A stretch of DNA of 64,000 bases from Melanocharis versteri (taxonomy: Eukaryota > Chordata > Aves > Passeriformes > Melanocharitidae): contig VZTG01010070.1 of the NCBI GenBank assembly GCA_013397845.1, forward strand, positions 1,729,435 to 1,793,434, read 5' to 3'. Position numbers and translations under genes: made by a program. The notes under the pieces are model-generated. The model did no database searches, had not been told where the DNA came from, and saw only the letters and a program-made list of their open reading frames with translations. Positions 60,096-64,000 of this stretch are shown piece by piece; within the stretch, counting starts at the first letter, position 1; each line of letters opens with the position of its first letter.

Positions 60096-63000
60096 CCAGA
60101 ATCTGTTTCCTGGGGACTGTTAAAAAACCAAAGTATGTTATTTTTTGTTTTGTGGTTTTTTTTTAGGTTGATAATGACAAGAAACATTTAATCTACAAAT
60201 ACAAACCTGAAAGTTGCAGATAAATATACAGAAGATAGGGCATTCACTAGAAAACATGGTTTTCTTAATATAATCAATTAGACAGTTTTTTTTCCTTCAA
60301 GTGAAAAAACAGACTGACATATAGATCTTAAACTATGCTGGCAATAGGAGTGCACAGATTATTTTTTTGCTATGCACTGATCAGCCGAATGTCTTGAAAA
60401 AATATTTTCATAATGAGATTGGTGCATAGTACAAACCATATCACTTAAAGAAGAATATGGATGCATCTATGGAAGATAAGGCAAGTGATGAGTGATTTAA
60501 AGAAATGTCAGATCAGGGACTAAAACCAGATGAGATGGACAGGTACAAAAGAGCTAAGCTACAAGGTTGGGGCTACAGCAGTCGTTCTGACACAACTAAG
60601 GAAAATTAAGGCAGCAGCAGAAGTGATGATAATGTGCAAATCAAATGTTTTGGGGGCTCTTTGAACACTGGTTTATTTAATAGGTCTAGGGTAAGCTTCA
60701 GACAAAGACAAGATCCTTGACAGCCTACAAAGGGAAAAGATGGATCTTGATACTTTGAGGGTTGCAGAAATTGGACTGATGTAGACAGTGTGTAGCATAA
60801 GTAAATAGATACTAAATAGATGTAAGTGATCTTCATCAGTTAACCTAATCACACAGATAAGACTGGTATCAAAACAGGTATCTGAGTTTGGTTGCTTGTT
60901 CTGGTCCCTAAGGCATCATCTGCTTCAGTTAAAAACCGCAGTCCTTGGAAAGTATGGATTGCTGCTTTACTTGTGTCCCTGACACTGAGCACAACAGACT
61001 GGCTCCGAGTTGAGCTGTAATACCAAAGTGGGTGCTGAGTTTACCTTGGTCTGTGGTATTGAGTAAAGAGCGTGAAGGGGGCTGTGGGTGCTCTGCCCTG
61101 TTCAGGAGCAGTAGGACCACTGGCATTTTCTGCTGCCTTGGTCTCTGCAGCCTGCAAAATGTCGAACACCCAGCTGTGGAAATAAGGAGTTATCATTTGT
61201 GTGGTTTTATTCTTGCTCTCTGTGAAAAGAAACAATGGCAAGATTTAAACGTGCGTTTGTTATGACATATTTTTTATACATTGTGCCTTGACATTCAGAA
61301 GCAGAAGATGGCTATATACCACAGTCCAGTCAATTGTTTAACTTTTTAGGGGGTTATGGTGTGTGTTGAAGCTAATTTTTTGCACAGTATGAACTTCTTT
61401 TTTTTTTTTAAGATTGTCTTCCTAGAGGAACAAGAATAACTTCAACCAGTACTACTTGGCTTCATTTGATGTTTGTATTTTGAGAGACAAATACAAAAAA
61501 AAAAAAAGAGAGCACAGTAAAATTACAAAATGAGAACTGTGTTGGAGAACAAATGAATTTAAAATTAGTTTGTAGTTCAAGTATTATAAATGAAATTCAT
61601 ATCTTGTGGAATATTAACATAAAACAACCAACCAAAAATGCCCATAAACTCAAGTTCTGTTTCCTTAGAGAGGGATTTTCAATAAAAACGTTCCCAAGGA
61701 TTGGATAGAAATGTCTAACCTTACATTTACTGTTGCAAATTCCAATTCAGGCAATGGTAGTGGAAATTGAAAAGAATGTAATTGTTCCTTTCTGGCACAG
61801 GTGACTTGAGCAAACAATCTATATATAGTTTGTGCTGGGCAAACTGTAAAGATATATAACTTTAAACTAATTGGCAAAATCTGAGGTCTCTGACAGACAC
61901 AGCAGATAAAGGAACTTGAAGTTTTTCCACCAAGGCTGACGCATGGTGAGCCTTTCTGTTTGAAGAAGCTTTTACTTGAGCGGTGGGGTTTTTTTGGTCT
62001 AATTTTCAGATAATTTAAAACTGTTAATTTTTGTACCTTCGGGGAAAAAATTGAAGGCATTTAAGTCAATTCATTTTAATTTCATTTTGTTTCTGTATGA
62101 TTTTTGTAAGTTTCTTGTCTCTGTGAGAGGCATTTTGTCAAACATACAGACGTAGTTCACTGACACATAAAGCATCGTTTGAGGCTTGCACACACATATA
62201 GGAAGATGCTTTTTTCTTTTGAATCTGGGTGTCAGGAACTCCTTGCATTACTGTTACATTATGGGATTAAATCAAACTGCTTGGGAACTGAAGTAAGATC
62301 CCACTGTAATAATCTGTATGCAGCTGGAATGATTGTGGCTGCTGTGTGTTCTCAGTGCAATGAAGGTCCTGATGCAGCCCTGCCGTTGCGAGGTGCTCAC
62401 ATAAATCTCTGCACCATGCTGAAAGATGTGTTGGGCTTTCAGTAAACCTTCTTCTGGTTTTGTGTTCCTGCTATGATAAACATCCCATTGAGAATTGTTT
62501 TGTTTCTCCTCTGACATGTGATTTTTTTTTTAACTTTAAAGGAATATTGCATTGGCCTCTTCTCTCCACCCCTTCAAATGGAGAGTGAAAAGCACTTCTA
62601 GAACTTAATGGAAGAATGGCTGATTCAGCTAGTAAATGCAGGATGTTTCCAAATAACCTTTCCTGGGAAGTTCCCTTTTTAGTAAATAAAATAATTAAAA
62701 TTCAAAGCAGTGACCAAAAAAACCCAATTTGACCATATTAAAGTGTGGGTTTTGGTTTTTATGCCCCCCATGGCATGCTTGCTAATCTAAAGCATTTGTG
62801 TTACTACACCATCTCTGTTGTGTCCTGGCTATATTTGCTTGGGACTAGGGTTGTTACTGAGGAATCCTGTAAATTAGTAAATCTCAGTTCTATGACAAAA
62901 CTTATTGGCATTTATGTGCTGTGAGTGTAGACTAAATCACAGATTTTTGCGGAATTAACTTTATTAAAAAAGAAAAGGAAACAAATCAGTTGTTTTTCCT

Positions 63001-63845
63001 GTTACTGTTACCTTCTTAAGGGTAATGGAAATCTTTTATTCGACTTTTTGTTGCATTTTAAAAAAAGTTTATTAATTGACCCCGTTTTATTTGAATTTTT
63101 GATGTACAGGGAACATCATTTAGACCCTTCTTGTTATCTTTTCCTGCTACGCTTATAATTCTCAGAATATGTGGAGTTTAGAAGATAGGGTTATTCATAG
63201 TGGTTATTCCCCAATTCCAAGATGTGTTCAAGTCCCACTAGTTTCCACTTGGCTTTCGGTACTAGTTTTAGGTACAGGTCCTAATTTTCAAAGCAATTAA
63301 GTTTGTCAACTCAAACCCCAAATTTCACCCTCTTGCTATGGTTCATTTTCTCTTGGGCAATGCAGATCAGACACGCTGTGACACAACAGAGGAGTGCTGA
63401 GGACAGTATGTTCTGCTCTGGGATGGTGGGGAGAAGCCAGAACTTCAGTCTTTGGTTGTCACCAGGAAATGGTGCTAAGTCTTCTTTGCAAACTGTTCAC
63501 TTCACGGAATGCTTGAAATTGGAATGCGACTTTTTAATTATAAACCCTCCACCTCCAGCTTCCTAAAGAGAAATCATCTCCCATGCAATTCTGAAAGTGG
63601 GGGAAGCACCAGGCCCTTCGTGCAGAATGCTGGAAACTTTGTAGCTGATATTAAAGATGTTTTAAGGCTGTAGTATGAAAATACTAAAAATAAAACCGAG
63701 TCTGACAAGAACTGGTACTACTCAGTGTGGCTTTTTGGGGTATTGTGTATGTGATGTATTCTTCCATCTGCAGAAAAGGCTGCACTTAGGCTGCCTTTGC
63801 CCCTCCTGTGGTGCGGAATGAAAGGCAAGAAGACCCAGAACTACC
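60096..63845. other. Intergenic stretch between HEATR3 and the next CpG island
   Basis: AT-rich DNA with no recognised exon or further CR1 sequence. AATAAA hexamers occur on the + strand at 62685-62690 and about 63689-63694, but no upstream gene end is tied to them. An 88-codon frame at 62179-62445 is open but has no recognised relative. Confidence 0.5.
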
Positions 63846-63849
63846 CATA

Positions 63850-64000
63850 CGCGTCCCCACAAGAGTTTTAGTGGGGGCAGCAGCAGCTGTCGGTGTGCGA
63901 GCAGGGGGACGCTGGCCCGGGTGTGCCCGCACCTCTCCCGTGCCCGAGCCGCAGCCCGGCAGCGGCGGGGCCGGAGCGAGCGCTCGGCCCTCGGAGCGCG
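63850..64000 (+). promoter_or_regulatory. Start of a CpG island at the right edge, possibly TENT4B
   Basis: GC and CpG content rise steeply over the last 150 bases (GCAGCGGCGGGGCCGGAGCG and similar), marking a promoter that continues past the window. In human the next gene after HEATR3, on the same strand, is TENT4B (PAPD5), a non-canonical poly(A) polymerase with a very GC-rich first exon. No coding sequence of TENT4B is visible here, so this is a synteny guess. Strand is likewise inferred. Confidence 0.4.

Noticed and set aside
62179..62445. 88-codon + frame in the HEATR3 3' intergenic region
   Set aside because: No splice context and no homology. Frames of this length recur by chance across the window.
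1..64000. tRNA, rRNA, CRISPR arrays or prokaryotic operons
   Set aside because: No such pattern was seen on either strand by eye. Gene structure and CR1 repeats show a bird genome. Small RNAs such as intronic snoRNAs cannot be excluded without a covariance search.

Overview
The window is vertebrate nuclear DNA and almost certainly avian. It has long introns with GT-AG exons, CpG-island promoters, canonical poly(A) signals and two fragments of CR1, the dominant LINE of bird genomes. Assembly gaps (one of 558 N and three single N) all fall in GC-rich promoter-like DNA, as is usual for short-read bird assemblies. No prokaryotic feature (operon, CRISPR array, insertion sequence) is present.

Two protein-coding genes can be reconstructed exon by exon, both on the + strand. 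CNEP1R1 (34471-39549, six coding exons, 125 residues) is complete. It encodes the small two-pass membrane partner of the nuclear-envelope phosphatase CTDNEP1, which acts on lipins. HEATR3 (42237-57736, fourteen coding exons, 635 residues) is complete except for its first exon. It encodes the ARM/HEAT-repeat protein related to yeast Syo1, which escorts ribosomal proteins uL18/RPL5 and uL5/RPL11 to the nucleus. The order CNEP1R1 then HEATR3 matches human 16q12.1. There TENT4B comes next, so the CpG-rich last 150 bases may be the TENT4B promoter. ZNF423, on the opposite strand, lies on the other side in human, so the orphan CpG island at 12.7-14.5 kb could belong to its 5' region. Both of those links are synteny inferences only.

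Layout: 1-12.6 kb has no convincing exon. 12.66-14.45 kb is a GC-rich island broken by the large gap and edged by a 35-36 bp minisatellite. 14.5-34 kb is mostly non-coding and AT-rich, with simple repeats, LTR-like repeats and scattered minus-strand exon-like segments that I could not assign to any known protein. 34.17-35.14 kb is a mis-joined CNEP1R1 promoter/exon 1 region containing a 264 bp direct duplication and a repeated 37 bp contig overlap. 34.4-40.8 kb is CNEP1R1 with its 3' UTR. 41.0-41.3 kb is the HEATR3 promoter island with a single-N gap where exon 1 should be. 42.2-57.7 kb is the HEATR3 body. 57.7-63.8 kb is HEATR3 3' sequence and intergenic DNA with a CR1 copy. 63.85-64.0 kb is the start of another CpG island.

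I found no clearly new biological system. The items most worth checking are the scrambled CNEP1R1 first-exon region, the missing HEATR3 first exon, the minisatellite running into the gap, and the unassigned exon-like segments on the minus strand between 16.8 and 33.6 kb.
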